45,669 nt of DNA, taken from the NCBI GenBank assembly GCA_934621705.1, contig CAKTUP010000003.1:1-45669 (forward strand), given 5' to 3'. The translations under genes and the position numbers were made by a program. Below, in pieces: positions 25,169 through 33,217 of the stretch (the stretch's first letter is position 1; the number at the start of each line of letters is the position of its first letter). This DNA is from an uncultured Petrimonas sp. GTDB taxonomy: Bacteria; Bacteroidota; Bacteroidia; Bacteroidales; Dysgonomonadaceae. The notes beneath the pieces are model-generated. The model had not been told where the DNA came from, searched no databases, and was given only the letters and a program-made list of their open reading frames with translations.

Positions 25169-25189
25169 TAGGATGGTAATTAAAAAAAC

Positions 25190-25286
25190 CTTTGTCAAAG
25201 CTCCAAACTTTAACAAAGTTTTTAGCATTCGACTGTTTCTTCAAAGCAACTTGGAAGTCGCTTCACCCGCTAACTTTGACAAAGTT
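25190..25286. repeat. three CTTTG/CAAAG palindromes between convergent genes
   Basis: CTTTGTCAAAG (25190-25200), AAACTTTAACAAAGTTT (25205-25221, followed by TT) and AACTTTGACAAAGTT (25272-25286) are variants of one palindrome. The middle one could act as a weak terminator for the HEPN gene. The third overlaps the stop and last codons of the B3/4 gene. Confidence 0.55.
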
Positions 25287-25935
25287 TAATTTCATTTGCT
25301 CCCGCAAACTTCTCCAACAATTCCACCGAATAATCCGCGGCTTCCTGCAATCCTTCTTCGCCGGAATATCCGTTTATGATCATCAACAAACGGGTGGTTT
25401 CTGCGGTTATCTTTGTCCGTTCTTCATCGCTTGTCGGTGTGCCTATCCCGCCAATTTCATCCCGATAAACCGGCAATCCTTCTATATTCAGCAAACCACG
25501 GCCAATCGCTTCAAACTTTTCACCGGCTTTTCCAACTCCCAAAACAAGATTCCCTTGAATGTTGTCGGCATCAAACCCGCCGATGGAATATCCGGTTTTC
25601 AACGAAACCAGATTTACCAAATCCACCAACGTATCAATCCGATACAGATTTACATCTTTAATTATCCGTCTGCACAACGCTTCTGCCGAAGGCCGGTACC
25701 GGCTCGGATCTTTTCCCAGGTTTTTGTACGCCTGCCGCGTGGCGGCAATGGCCTTCCGTTTGCCGATATCTTCCATTTTGTGCTTCGTACGGAAATCTGC
25801 TGAAAATGCGTCAATCTCTTTCCACAATTCTTCGTTATGAGGCGAGTTCTTCACGTTGCATAATATCGCAGAGAAGTGGAAATGGGGACAGGCGGCAAGA
25901 ATCTCGTCACTAATCGTTATATCAATATTTCTCAT
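25270..25935 (-). CDS. B3/4-domain protein, 221 aa
   Basis: A stand-alone protein with the B3/B4 fold found in the beta subunit of phenylalanyl-tRNA synthetase. Landmarks: RQAYKNLGKDPSRYRPSAEAL, LVDLVNLVSLKTGYSIGGFDAD, LPVYRDEIGGIGTPTSDEERT and LMIINGYSG. Stand-alone members are proposed to edit or bind aminoacyl-tRNA, but the role is not firmly known. The last residues (KLCQS) and stop are encoded inside a CTTTG palindrome, so the C-terminus may have been altered by repeat insertion. A copy of the dispersed hairpin lies 14 bp before its ATG. Confidence 0.88.
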   Translation of the reverse strand: MRNIDITISDEILAACPHFHFSAILCNVKNSPHNEELWKEIDAFSADFRTKHKMEDIGKRKAIAATRQAYKNLGKDPSRYRPSAEALCRRIIKDVNLYRIDTLVDLVNLVSLKTGYSIGGFDADNIQGNLVLGVGKAGEKFEAIGRGLLNIEGLPVYRDEIGGIGTPTSDEERTKITAETTRLLMIINGYSGEEGLQEAADYSVELLEKFAGANEIKLCQS

Positions 25936-25949
25936 AAATTATTCTAATA

Positions 25950-25974
25950 ATGCGAATCGGAGTTCGCGTCACCC
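25950..25974. repeat. single copy of the dispersed hairpin (GCGAA variant)
   Basis: Aligns base for base with 7627-7651 over 25 bp, including the trailing CACCC, with five differences. Two of them (T to A at position 7, A to T at position 14) swap a T-A pair for A-T, and two others create T-G pairs, so the stem is kept. Confidence 0.75.
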
Positions 25975-26057
25975 AATGGCAAAATTATAAAATCTCAAGC
26001 AAACTTTTTGGTATTTATCGCAATTATATGAAATATTGAAAAATAACTTGCGAAAAG

Positions 26058-26088
26058 TTGTGAAAAATGCAAGCAATGACTATATTTG
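26058..26088 (+). promoter_or_regulatory. promoter of the coiled-coil/zapA genes
   Basis: TTG (26058-26060), 20 bp, then TATATTTG (26081-26088), a full match to TAnnTTTG. Transcription would begin near 26095, which rules out the longer start at 26036 and supports ATG 26108. Confidence 0.6.
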
Positions 26089-26107
26089 CGTGAATTTTTG
26101 TTTCTCC

Positions 26108-26401
26108 ATGACTGAAGATAAGAAAAAGTTGTTGACTGATTTGGAATTTCGTGTGCGGCAGGTAATGTACTTGTGCGACACGCTGAAAGAGGAAAACAGC
26201 CGCTTGAAATCTGATTTACAGGTTAAAAACAAGCAACTTACCGAAACAACGGAACAACTCAGTCGGTTGCATACAAAATACGATAGCTTGAAAATGGCAA
26301 GAACCATTACCGCGGCATCGGTAGATGTGAAAATTGCCAAAACAAAACTGTCGAAATTAGTGCGAGAAGTTGATAAATGCATAAATTTATTGAATAGTTA
26401 A
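26108..26401 (+). CDS. coiled-coil protein upstream of zapA, 97 aa
   Basis: A small cytoplasmic protein dominated by a coiled coil (about residues 10-60; VRQVMYLCDTLKEENSRLK onwards), with a Lys/Val-rich C-terminus resembling a second helix. Size and position directly before zapA recall ZapB-like division proteins, but the similarity is only in architecture. I start at ATG 26108 because the promoter box lies inside the longer frame. ZapA follows after 19 bp. Confidence 0.8.
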   Translation: MTEDKKKLLTDLEFRVRQVMYLCDTLKEENSRLKSDLQVKNKQLTETTEQLSRLHTKYDSLKMARTITAASVDVKIAKTKLSKLVREVDKCINLLNS

Positions 26402-26420
26402 ACCCTAAAAAATTTATGCT

Positions 26421-26720
26421 ATGGGCGACGAAAAGTTTTTATTAACATTGGAAGTTGACGGACGAAGATATCCGCTGAAAATCAAGCGATCGGAAGAGGA
26501 AGCCTTTCGAAAATCCGCCAAAACAATAAACGATAAGATAAATCAATACAGGGTTAAATACGGGGCAAATTCCGATTTAATCCCACAGGACTTTATGGCT
26601 ATGACTGCCATACAAGCATTGGCGGAGAATTTTTCTATTGGCAGTAAGAACAATACGAAACCCTATGAAGATACAATCGGTTCGTTGGTAAAAGAACTGG
26701 ATATTTATCTTAAAAAGTAA
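26421..26720 (+). CDS. zapA: cell division protein ZapA, 99 aa
   Basis: Binds and bundles FtsZ at the division ring. The short N-terminal beta domain (LLTLEVDGRRYPLKIKRSEE) is followed by FRKSAKTINDKINQYR and DFMAMTAIQALAENF, the typical ZapA pattern, and a C-terminal helix for tetramer formation. Length is normal. Cotranscribed with the preceding coiled-coil gene; rny follows after a 192-bp AT-rich spacer. Confidence 0.9.
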   Translation: MGDEKFLLTLEVDGRRYPLKIKRSEEEAFRKSAKTINDKINQYRVKYGANSDLIPQDFMAMTAIQALAENFSIGSKNNTKPYEDTIGSLVKELDIYLKK

Positions 26721-26912
26721 ATAATGTCCTGATATTCAGGATTAACAGCTATCGCGCTTTTTTGTGGTTGATTTTTTCAGCCCAAAAAATGTGCGATTTT
26801 TTATTGGTGAAAGAAAAAAACAAAAACAACATAATTTTAGAACCAATTCTTTGCATTTGTTTGAAAAAACAGAATGTGGAGATTTTATAAATCATTAATA
26901 ATCAAAGAATAT

Positions 26913-28442
26913 ATGGAAATAGTGATAGGAGTTATCGGATTAGTTATCGGAGCCGTAGTTGCCTGGTACATGACCGGTAAAGCAGCCAATTCGCGCGCTC
27001 AGAATATTTTGAGCGACGCCGAAAAAGACGCTGAAGTAATCAAGAAAAACAAATTACTGGAAGCCAAAGAAGAAGTTATTTCGATGAAGGCCGAAGCCGA
27101 GAAACAGGCAAATGCCCGCACATCGAAAATACAAATTACCGAAAACCGCCTGAAACAGCGCGAAATGTCGTTGAATCAGCGTCAGGAGGAATTGAGCAAA
27201 AAAGGGAACGAGATTGACGGTATCCGGGTAAATCTGGATAACCAGCAGGAATTGTTGGACAAGAAAAGTGTTGAACTTGAAAAGCTTTATCGCCAGTCTG
27301 TTGAGCAATTGGAAGCCATTTCGGGCCTTTCTGCCGATGAGGCTAAAGAGCGTTTGGTGGAATCGATAAAAGAAGAAGCCAAAACCGATGCTCAATCGTA
27401 CATCAACGAAATGATGGAAGAAGCCAGACTGACCGCCAATAAAGAAGCTAAACGCATTGTAGTTCAGAGTATTCAGCGTGTAGCTACGGAAACCGCCGTT
27501 GAAAATGCTGTTACGGTTTTTCATATCGATTCCGATGAGGTAAAAGGCCGCATAATCGGCCGTGAAGGCCGGAATATACGTGCGCTGGAAGCTGCCACGG
27601 GAGTGGAAATTGTTGTTGATGATACGCCCGAGGCAATCGTGTTGTCGGGTTTCGACCCCGTGCGCCGCGAAATTGCCCGTTTGTCGCTCCACCAACTGGT
27701 TGCCGACGGACGTATCCATCCGGCGCGTATCGAAGAAGTGGTATCAAAAGTGCGCAAGCAGATTGAAGAAGAAATTGTGGAAACCGGAAAACGCACGGTT
27801 ATCGATTTGGGAATCCACGGGATGCATCCCGAGTTGATTCGCATGGTTGGAAAAATGAAATATCGCTCGTCATACGGACAAAACCTGCTGCAGCACTCGC
27901 GTGAAACGGCTAATCTGTGTGCCATTATGGCTGCCGAACTCGGCTTGAATCCCAAAAAAGCGCGCCGCGCCGGATTATTGCACGACATTGGCAAAGTTCC
28001 CGATGACGAACCGGAATTGCCGCACGCCATGCTCGGAATGAAACTGGCCGAAAAATACAAGGAAAAGCCGGATATCTGCAACGCCATCGGTTCGCACCAC
28101 GATGAAGTGGAAATGTCAACGCTCTTGGCGCCCATCGTTCAGGTTTGCGACGCTATTTCGGGTGCGCGTCCCGGCGCTCGCCACGAAATTGTGGAAGCGT
28201 ATATGAAACGCTTGAACGATCTGGAAAATCTGGCTCTTTCGTATCCCGGCGTGGTGAAAACATACGCTATTCAGGCCGGACGCGAATTGCGCGTAATAGT
28301 TGGTGCAGATAAGCTTGACGATAACGACACCGAAAAACTTTCGGCAGAGATCGCCAAAAAAATTCAAACCGATATGACGTATCCCGGCCAGGTGAAAATT
28401 ACCGTAATCCGCGAAACCAGAGCGGTAAGCTACGCCAAATAA
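26913..28442 (+). CDS. rny: ribonuclease Y, 509 aa
   Basis: A membrane-anchored endoribonuclease that starts mRNA decay. Order: N-terminal transmembrane helix ([19 protein letters not shown]); a long coiled coil (about 25-185); a KH RNA-binding domain with [21 protein letters not shown]; an HD domain with [13 protein letters not shown] and GSHHDEVEM; and the conserved C-terminal [18 protein letters not shown]...[13 protein letters not shown] start at ATG 26913, which places the TM helix at the very N-terminus as usual. Ends before a strong bidirectional terminator. Confidence 0.96.
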   Translation: MEIVIGVIGLVIGAVVAWYMTGKAANSRAQNILSDAEKDAEVIKKNKLLEAKEEVISMKAEAEKQANARTSKIQITENRLKQREMSLNQRQEELSKKGNEIDGIRVNLDNQQELLDKKSVELEKLYRQSVEQLEAISGLSADEAKERLVESIKEEAKTDAQSYINEMMEEARLTANKEAKRIVVQSIQRVATETAVENAVTVFHIDSDEVKGRIIGREGRNIRALEAATGVEIVVDDTPEAIVLSGFDPVRREIARLSLHQLVADGRIHPARIEEVVSKVRKQIEEEIVETGKRTVIDLGIHGMHPELIRMVGKMKYRSSYGQNLLQHSRETANLCAIMAAELGLNPKKARRAGLLHDIGKVPDDEPELPHAMLGMKLAEKYKEKPDICNAIGSHHDEVEMSTLLAPIVQVCDAISGARPGARHEIVEAYMKRLNDLENLALSYPGVVKTYAIQAGRELRVIVGADKLDDNDTEKLSAEIAKKIQTDMTYPGQVKITVIRETRAVSYAK

Positions 28443-28444
28443 TT

Positions 28445-28498
28445 GGGTGATGCGAAACAACGTTCAACGACCGAATGTGAGCTAATTTCGAATCGCAT
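28445..28498. repeat. expanded copy of the dispersed hairpin
   Basis: GGGTGATGCGA (28445-28455) and TCGCAT (28493-28498) are the two ends of the dispersed hairpin, here separated by 37 bp of other sequence. It starts 2 bp after the rny stop. The ends match the copy at 7627-7651 read on the other strand. Confidence 0.5.
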
Positions 28499-28541
28499 AT
28501 CAATAACAAAAGCCGCCAATCTGGCGGCTTTTGTTATTGAT
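28499..28541. terminator. strong bidirectional terminator, rny and the DUF6600-like gene
   Basis: A perfect 20-bp inverted repeat with a 3-nt loop. The core GCCGCCA / TGGCGGC is flanked by ACAAAA and TTTTGT, so both strands place a T-run after a GC-rich stem. It stands between two convergent genes. Confidence 0.9.
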
Positions 28542-28559
28542 GCACATTGAATTTTATTA

Positions 28560-30029
28560 TTACCTGCGCCCCGAAGAAGACCTTGAGGAGCTGCTTTCAC
28601 TGCTTCTTGAAGAAGACGAGGAAGTATTTCCGCTGCTTCTGGTGTTCGACGAAGACGAAGAGCTTTGCTGTGTTACATTTCCACTGCTTCTGGATGAAGA
28701 AGAGGATGAACTGCTCCGGCTTACGTTAGCATTGCTGCTTCGGGTTTGTGCCGGAGCCTGGCTTGCGCTGGAGCGTGACGAAGACGAACTTTGACTGCTT
28801 CTGCTTACCTGGCTCGGAGCGGAGGAGCGCGAAGAACTTTCCGATTGCCGGTTTACCTGGCTGGGAGCCGATGAACGGGTAGTGCTTTGCGTTTGACGAT
28901 TCACCGAAGTTGAAGGGCTGCTCTGGCTGCTGCTCCGGGCAGATTGCTGAGGAGCCGCGCTTCTGACGTTGCTGTTCGATTGCCTTGCGGGAGCGACTTC
29001 ACGAGTGGTTGCGCTGCGCGTTGTACTTTGCGTGTTCGAACGGCTGTTTACCGCTTCGCGGGTTGAAGAACCTGCGCTTCTGGTGGTTGCACTTCTGTTC
29101 ACTTCGCCGCTGCGAGTGCCGGAGTTAACCGTGCCCCGGGTTGCGGATGAGCTTCTGGTATTGCTGTTTGCATTGGCCGATCTCGAAACATTTCCACTGC
29201 TGCTTCTCGAGTTCCCGGGTGTGTAAACGCTCACTGCTCTGTCGCTTACCGATGTTCTGCCGGAACGTCCGTTCGTATCGAGTGTGCGTACGCTTACGCT
29301 TCTTCCCGTTGTGCTGCGGTATTCGTTGGCAGTTGGGCCGCTGTAGTAGCGGTTATCGTTGTAAATATAAGTGTTGTTTATAATGGTTGTATTGTTGTAA
29401 ATACCGTGATAGTGGTTTCTGCCGGGGTAGTATCTGTGCATATTTCTATGATACATGTACCTGTTCGGTAAGAAAACCCAGTAATTTATCGGTAAGTTTA
29501 TGTGTACGCTTATTCCCATTCTCGGGCCCATTGGCGCCCATCCGTAGTATCCGCCGCCTGTTCTCCAGGTTACCCATGCAGGCGCCCACTCGTATCCGGG
29601 AATCCATGCCCATCCGTAGTAATCGTCGTAGAACCAGCGTCCGTAGTGGAAAGGCCCCCAACCCCACGAGAAATCAGATACCCAAGTGTTTCCGTAGTCG
29701 GTCATCACCCAATATCCGTTTGTGGCATAGGGATGGAAATTGCGTCCCACTCTCGGGATCCAGATATCGCCGTAACTGTTGTGTCTTGTCCACCTTCCGT
29801 GTGGACGCAACTCGTTGTAAAAGACCTGAATGTTTACTCCGCCGCGGTTATAGTAATTATTGTTATCGCCGTAATAATAGTCATCATCATCGTAATAACC
29901 ATCATTTTCGTAATAACCGTAATCTCTGTCGTATCCGCTTTGGGAGTAAGCTCCGCCTTGGAGAGCCATGCACGATGTTAGCATCGTTGCTGCGAAAGCG
30001 ATCAGGATGATGTTTATTAACTTTTTCAT
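28560..30029 (-). CDS. DUF6600-like lipoprotein with Ser/Arg-rich tail, 489 aa
   Basis: An exported lipoprotein (signal about 1-19, lipobox LTSC). Residues about 25-60 are Tyr/Asp/Asn-rich; about 65-205 hold a Trp/Tyr/Gly-rich domain with ELRPHGRWTRHNSYGDIWIP, YWVMTDYGNTWVSDFSWGWG, FHYGRWF and GWAWIPGYEWAPAWVTWR, which I take to be the DUF6600 type. From about 240 to the end the protein is low-complexity, dominated by SR, RS and SSS runs with some Ala, Thr, Asn and Gln, and ends SSSGRR. The tail is strongly basic and probably disordered. Function unknown; cell-surface or periplasmic binding is a guess. Confidence 0.87.
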   Translation of the reverse strand: MKKLINIILIAFAATMLTSCMALQGGAYSQSGYDRDYGYYENDGYYDDDDYYYGDNNNYYNRGGVNIQVFYNELRPHGRWTRHNSYGDIWIPRVGRNFHPYATNGYWVMTDYGNTWVSDFSWGWGPFHYGRWFYDDYYGWAWIPGYEWAPAWVTWRTGGGYYGWAPMGPRMGISVHINLPINYWVFLPNRYMYHRNMHRYYPGRNHYHGIYNNTTIINNTYIYNDNRYYSGPTANEYRSTTGRSVSVRTLDTNGRSGRTSVSDRAVSVYTPGNSRSSSGNVSRSANANSNTRSSSATRGTVNSGTRSGEVNRSATTRSAGSSTREAVNSRSNTQSTTRSATTREVAPARQSNSNVRSAAPQQSARSSSQSSPSTSVNRQTQSTTRSSAPSQVNRQSESSSRSSAPSQVSRSSQSSSSSRSSASQAPAQTRSSNANVSRSSSSSSSSRSSGNVTQQSSSSSSNTRSSGNTSSSSSRSSESSSSRSSSGRR

Positions 30030-30133
30030 ATCTGTAAGTATTAAGAGAGTGTAACTTCGTTTTGTTATCTTTAAGACAGGGGTTTTAACAGATGGTTTAA
30101 CGGTTAAAGAAAAGTTTGTCGAGATAAAATAAA

Positions 30134-30172
30134 TTAAGGCTCAAAGTCGATATTTCGAACATTGAACCTTAA
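30134..30172 (-). terminator. terminator of the rnf operon
   Basis: An imperfect hairpin (outer stem TTAAGG / CCTTAA, inner TCAA / TTGA) lies about 20 bp after rnfA. On the minus strand it is followed by TTTATTTTATC. Confidence 0.5.
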
Positions 30173-30192
30173 CCCATATATGTTGATATTCA

Positions 30193-30777
30193 TTACTTAA
30201 AAACCTGATCTATTCCTGAGAAGCCCATAAATGCCATAGCTATCAATCCGGCGGTGATAAGCGCTATAGGGACGCCCTGCATTGCTTTCGGAACTTTGGT
30301 GAGTGAAAGCTGCTCTCGTACGCCTGAGAACATTATCAATGCCAAGGCAAAACCGATGGATGTGGCGATAGCGAAAACCACCGATTGTAGCAAATTGAAA
30401 TCTTTTTGAATAACCAAGATAGCGACACCCAGAATAGCACAGTTGGTAGTAATCAACGGTAGAAAAACCCCTAATGCTTGGTAGAGTGACGGTGAAACTT
30501 TCTTCAAAATAATTTCCACCATTTGAACCAGTGAGGCAATAACCAATATAAAAGAAATGGTTTGCAGGTATCCCAAGTTGAAAGGCTCCAGAACGCCTTT
30601 TTGCAGCAGGAAGGTTACAATGGTGGCAATGGTTAACACAAACGTTACTGCAGCGCTCATTCCGATGGCGGTATCCACTTTTTTGGAAACACCCAGAAAA
30701 GGACAAATTCCCAAAAATTGCGAGTAAACAATGTTGTTTACAAATATGGCGACGATAATTATTCCAATGTATTCCAT
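30193..30777 (-). CDS. rnfA: Rnf complex subunit RnfA, 194 aa
   Basis: An integral-membrane subunit of the ferredoxin:NAD+ oxidoreductase (Rnf), which couples electron transfer to ion export. About six TM helices; conserved [20 protein letters not shown] near the N-terminus (the cluster-binding Cys of the RnfA/E pair lies in GICPF), [16 protein letters not shown] at the centre (second Cys), and [14 protein letters not shown]. Homologous to RnfE and of normal length. It is the last gene of the operon, separated from rnfE by 169 bp, whereas the genes before it overlap. Confidence 0.95.
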   Translation of the reverse strand: MEYIGIIIVAIFVNNIVYSQFLGICPFLGVSKKVDTAIGMSAAVTFVLTIATIVTFLLQKGVLEPFNLGYLQTISFILVIASLVQMVEIILKKVSPSLYQALGVFLPLITTNCAILGVAILVIQKDFNLLQSVVFAIATSIGFALALIMFSGVREQLSLTKVPKAMQGVPIALITAGLIAMAFMGFSGIDQVFK

Positions 30778-30786
30778 ATATTTTTT

Positions 30787-30947
30787 GTTTCGGGTTTCGG
30801 GTTTCGAGTTTCGTGGTGTGGGCGAAACTGTTCAACGGCGAAACCTTGTGTTTGATTTAGTTAATTGTTTTTGCAAAATTTCAAATAGTTAGTTGTTGGG
30901 CGGGAGTTCATAAACCGAACCCGTAACTCGCACCCCGTAACTCGTAT
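30787..30947. repeat. 7-bp period tracts in the rnfE-rnfA spacer
   Basis: Near rnfA: GTTTCGG, GTTTCGG, GTTTCGA, GTTTCG (30787-30813), ending 9 bp before the rnfA ATG. Near rnfE: CCCGTAACTCG twice with a 14-bp period (30920-30930 and 30934-30944), equal to four heptamers. The tract begins 2 bp after the rnfE stop. The middle of the spacer shows nothing clear. Confidence 0.65.
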
Positions 30948-31534
30948 TACTTCTTCACCAGTTGATTAAACGTAGCAATTAAAAAGCCCAACACGATAAA
31001 TGCACCGGGCGCCAGTACGAATACAAGCGAACCGAAATTCTCGGGATAAATAGATACACTGAATATTTTTCCGGTTCCCAATAACTCTCGAACTGCTCCC
31101 AGTAAAGTGAGAGCAAAGGTGAATCCCAAGCCAATTCCAAAGCCGTCGAGTATAGATGCAAAAACTTTATTCTTAGAGGCGAATGCTTCGGCTCGTCCCA
31201 ATACGATACAGTTTACTACGATAAGCGGGATAAAAATACCCAAACTGTCGGCTAAAGCCGGTACGTAGGCTTTCATCATCATTTCCACAATGGTTACGAA
31301 TGTTGCAATTACCACAATAAAAGCCGGAATGCGCACCATGTCGGGAATCAGATTCTTCAATAACGAAATAACCGTGTTCGACATAATTAAAACGAACATT
31401 GTGGCCAATCCCATACTCATACCGTTAACCGCCGAGCTTGTAGTTGCCAGCGTAGGACACATCCCCAACAGAAGTACAAAAATGGGGTTTTCTTTAATAA
31501 TTCCGTTTACAATAACTTTCAGATTCTTATTCAT
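30947..31534 (-). CDS. rnfE: Rnf complex subunit RnfE, 195 aa
   Basis: An integral-membrane Rnf subunit, homologous to RnfA and inserted with opposite topology. Seen: NGIIKENPIFVLLLGMCPTLATTSSAVNG with the Cys in GMCP, IPLIVVNCIVLGRAEAFASKN with the second Cys, and GFTFALTLLGAVREL. I start at ATG 31534, which overlaps the rnfG end by 8 bp; the 29-residue extension to 31621 lies within rnfG and is not family-like. Confidence 0.95.
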   Translation of the reverse strand: MNKNLKVIVNGIIKENPIFVLLLGMCPTLATTSSAVNGMSMGLATMFVLIMSNTVISLLKNLIPDMVRIPAFIVVIATFVTIVEMMMKAYVPALADSLGIFIPLIVVNCIVLGRAEAFASKNKVFASILDGFGIGLGFTFALTLLGAVRELLGTGKIFSVSIYPENFGSLVFVLAPGAFIVLGFLIATFNQLVKK

Positions 31535-32180
31535 CGTTATTTTCTCCTTTCTCGGTATTATCTTCCGCTTTGTTTTTTGTTGTTGCAGACGAATTGGCAT
31601 CGCTTGCCTTATAAACGGCATACGCTCTGTTTATGGCTTCCAGAAATGCACGCGATGTAATAGTTGATGCGGTTATGGCATCAATTTGTCCTCCGTCTTT
31701 CGAAACGCTTAAATTCCCTTCCGACAGGTTTCTGCCAATCACAACCTGAGCGGGCTTGGCGGTATCGCGGAACCATTCGTTCATCTTCGAACCCAAACCG
31801 GGAGTTTCGGCATGCGAGAGAACGGAGTAGTTCACTACTTTGTCTTCCATATCGAAACCCACCATAATCTGAATGTTCCCGCTAAACCCGTTGTTAGAAT
31901 AGGTGTTTATGGCAAATCCGACTACTTCGTCTCCTTTTTTCGCGGGATAAACCAGCAACGAATCGCCATTGGATGCAGGCATTTTATAAGCCTCTTCAAC
32001 CGGATTGTTATCGAATTCGGGAACCACTTCTTTGATAGCGTTCTCTAATTTTAGTGCTTTAGCTTCTGCTATGGGTTTAGCAGTCATTTTGTTCACTTGT
32101 GCCAATAAAACCGCCACCACAAAGCTGATGGTGAACAGCGAAAGGAACATATTTCGGAATGTTGATTTTAATTTAGCCAT
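31527..32180 (-). CDS. rnfG: Rnf complex subunit RnfG (covalent-FMN subunit), 217 aa
   Basis: A periplasm-facing subunit with one N-terminal TM helix (about 10-28) and an FMN-binding domain. FMN is attached by a phosphoester bond to Thr in the motif S/T-G/A-A/S-T; here the motif reads DAITASTITSRAF. GFAINTYSNNGFSGNIQIMVGFD and HAETPGLGSKM are typical of the fold. The C-terminus is unusually acidic and hydrophilic (TTKNKAEDNTEKGENNDE). Overlaps rnfD and rnfE by 8 bp each. Confidence 0.95.
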   Translation of the reverse strand: MAKLKSTFRNMFLSLFTISFVVAVLLAQVNKMTAKPIAEAKALKLENAIKEVVPEFDNNPVEEAYKMPASNGDSLLVYPAKKGDEVVGFAINTYSNNGFSGNIQIMVGFDMEDKVVNYSVLSHAETPGLGSKMNEWFRDTAKPAQVVIGRNLSEGNLSVSKDGGQIDAITASTITSRAFLEAINRAYAVYKASDANSSATTKNKAEDNTEKGENNDE

Positions 32181-33138
32181 TTTTCACTACCTCCCCGAAT
32201 CTTTTTGGTGTTGTGTAATTATTGATTAACGGAGTGAACGCGTTCATCAGCAAGATTGCAAACGAAACGCCTTCGGGATAAGCGCCCCACAAACGGATAG
32301 CAACGGTTATGAATCCGATGCTCACACCATAAATAAGCATACCGGATTTTGTCATGGGCGATGTTACGTAATCGGTTGCCATAAAAACGGCTCCCAGCAT
32401 CAATCCACCCGAAAACAGGTGTATAAGCGGGTTATACAGCGGAATGGGATTGAAAAGATACAAAATCCCGGTGAAAACGGCTACCGATACAATAATCGAA
32501 ATAGGAATCTGCCACGTGATGATTTTTTTCCACAGCAAATACACCAACCCGATCAGCAGCGCCAGCGCACTCATTTCGCCGATGGACCCGCCTTCGAAGC
32601 CAAAGAACATGTCTGTCATCGTTGGCAATGCTTCCGGACTGAATTTCAGATTCGACAAAACTGTTGCCGATGTTATGGCATCGGTTGCGGCGCCAACATC
32701 GGGCGTAGGCCACGTGGTCATTTGTGCCGGAAAAGAGATCAGCAGGAAGATACGTCCCGCGATGGCTGGATTGAAAATGTTGTTGCCCAATCCGCCGAAC
32801 GACATTTTTACCACGCCGATGGCGAAAAGACATCCCAATGCCAGTATCCAAATCGGCAGATTGGATGGCACATTGAACGCCAGCAAAACGCCGGTGATAA
32901 TAGCAGAACCGTCGAAAACCGCAGGTTCCTTCTTCATGATGTACTTGGCGATGAGATATTCGAATCCCATACAGAATAAAACCGATAACGCCGTAATTAT
33001 CAACGCGTCTAACCGGAACACGTACACTGCCACCAAAAACGCCGGAATAAGCGCTATCAGTACGCCGTACATGTTTTTTTCGATACTGTCTCCACTGTGC
33101 ACGTGCGGCGATGGGGAGACGATTAGTTTATTTTCCAT
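32173..33138 (-). CDS. rnfD: Rnf complex subunit RnfD (membrane flavoprotein), 321 aa
   Basis: An integral-membrane NqrB-like subunit with about nine TM helices. It begins with VSPSPHVHSGDSIEKNMYGVLIALIP, typical of RnfD, and carries a covalent-FMN site in TDAITSATVLS. GGLGNNIFNPAIAGRIFLLISFP and MATDYVTSPMTKSG are further family marks. Preceded by the HepT-like gene and, 34 bp before it, by a degenerate hairpin (33146-33170). Normal length. Confidence 0.95.
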   Translation of the reverse strand: MENKLIVSPSPHVHSGDSIEKNMYGVLIALIPAFLVAVYVFRLDALIITALSVLFCMGFEYLIAKYIMKKEPAVFDGSAIITGVLLAFNVPSNLPIWILALGCLFAIGVVKMSFGGLGNNIFNPAIAGRIFLLISFPAQMTTWPTPDVGAATDAITSATVLSNLKFSPEALPTMTDMFFGFEGGSIGEMSALALLIGLVYLLWKKIITWQIPISIIVSVAVFTGILYLFNPIPLYNPLIHLFSGGLMLGAVFMATDYVTSPMTKSGMLIYGVSIGFITVAIRLWGAYPEGVSFAILLMNAFTPLINNYTTPKRFGEVVKNG

Positions 33139-33217
33139 AAAACCTCTAAATCCTCCTAAAAGGGGACTTGAAATATTGTTTATTTGTTAGTTTTTAGTTC
33201 TAATTGAATAACTTCTT

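Noticed and set aside
26721..26912. Possible 6S or other small RNA between zapA and rny
   Set aside because: In E. coli the 6S RNA gene neighbours zapA, but this spacer is AT-rich and shows only a short hairpin (TCCTGA/TCAGGA, 26727-26741) and no convincing long bulged helix. A covariance-model search would decide.
28491..28501. TTTCGAATC as part of a tRNA T-arm
   Set aside because: No acceptor stem, anticodon arm or CCA context surrounds it. I found no tRNA anywhere in the window.
33184..33202. Possible 7-bp tract (AGTTTTT/AGTTCTA) downstream of hepT
   Set aside because: This stretch is better explained as the former coding sequence of the HepT C-terminus after the frameshift.
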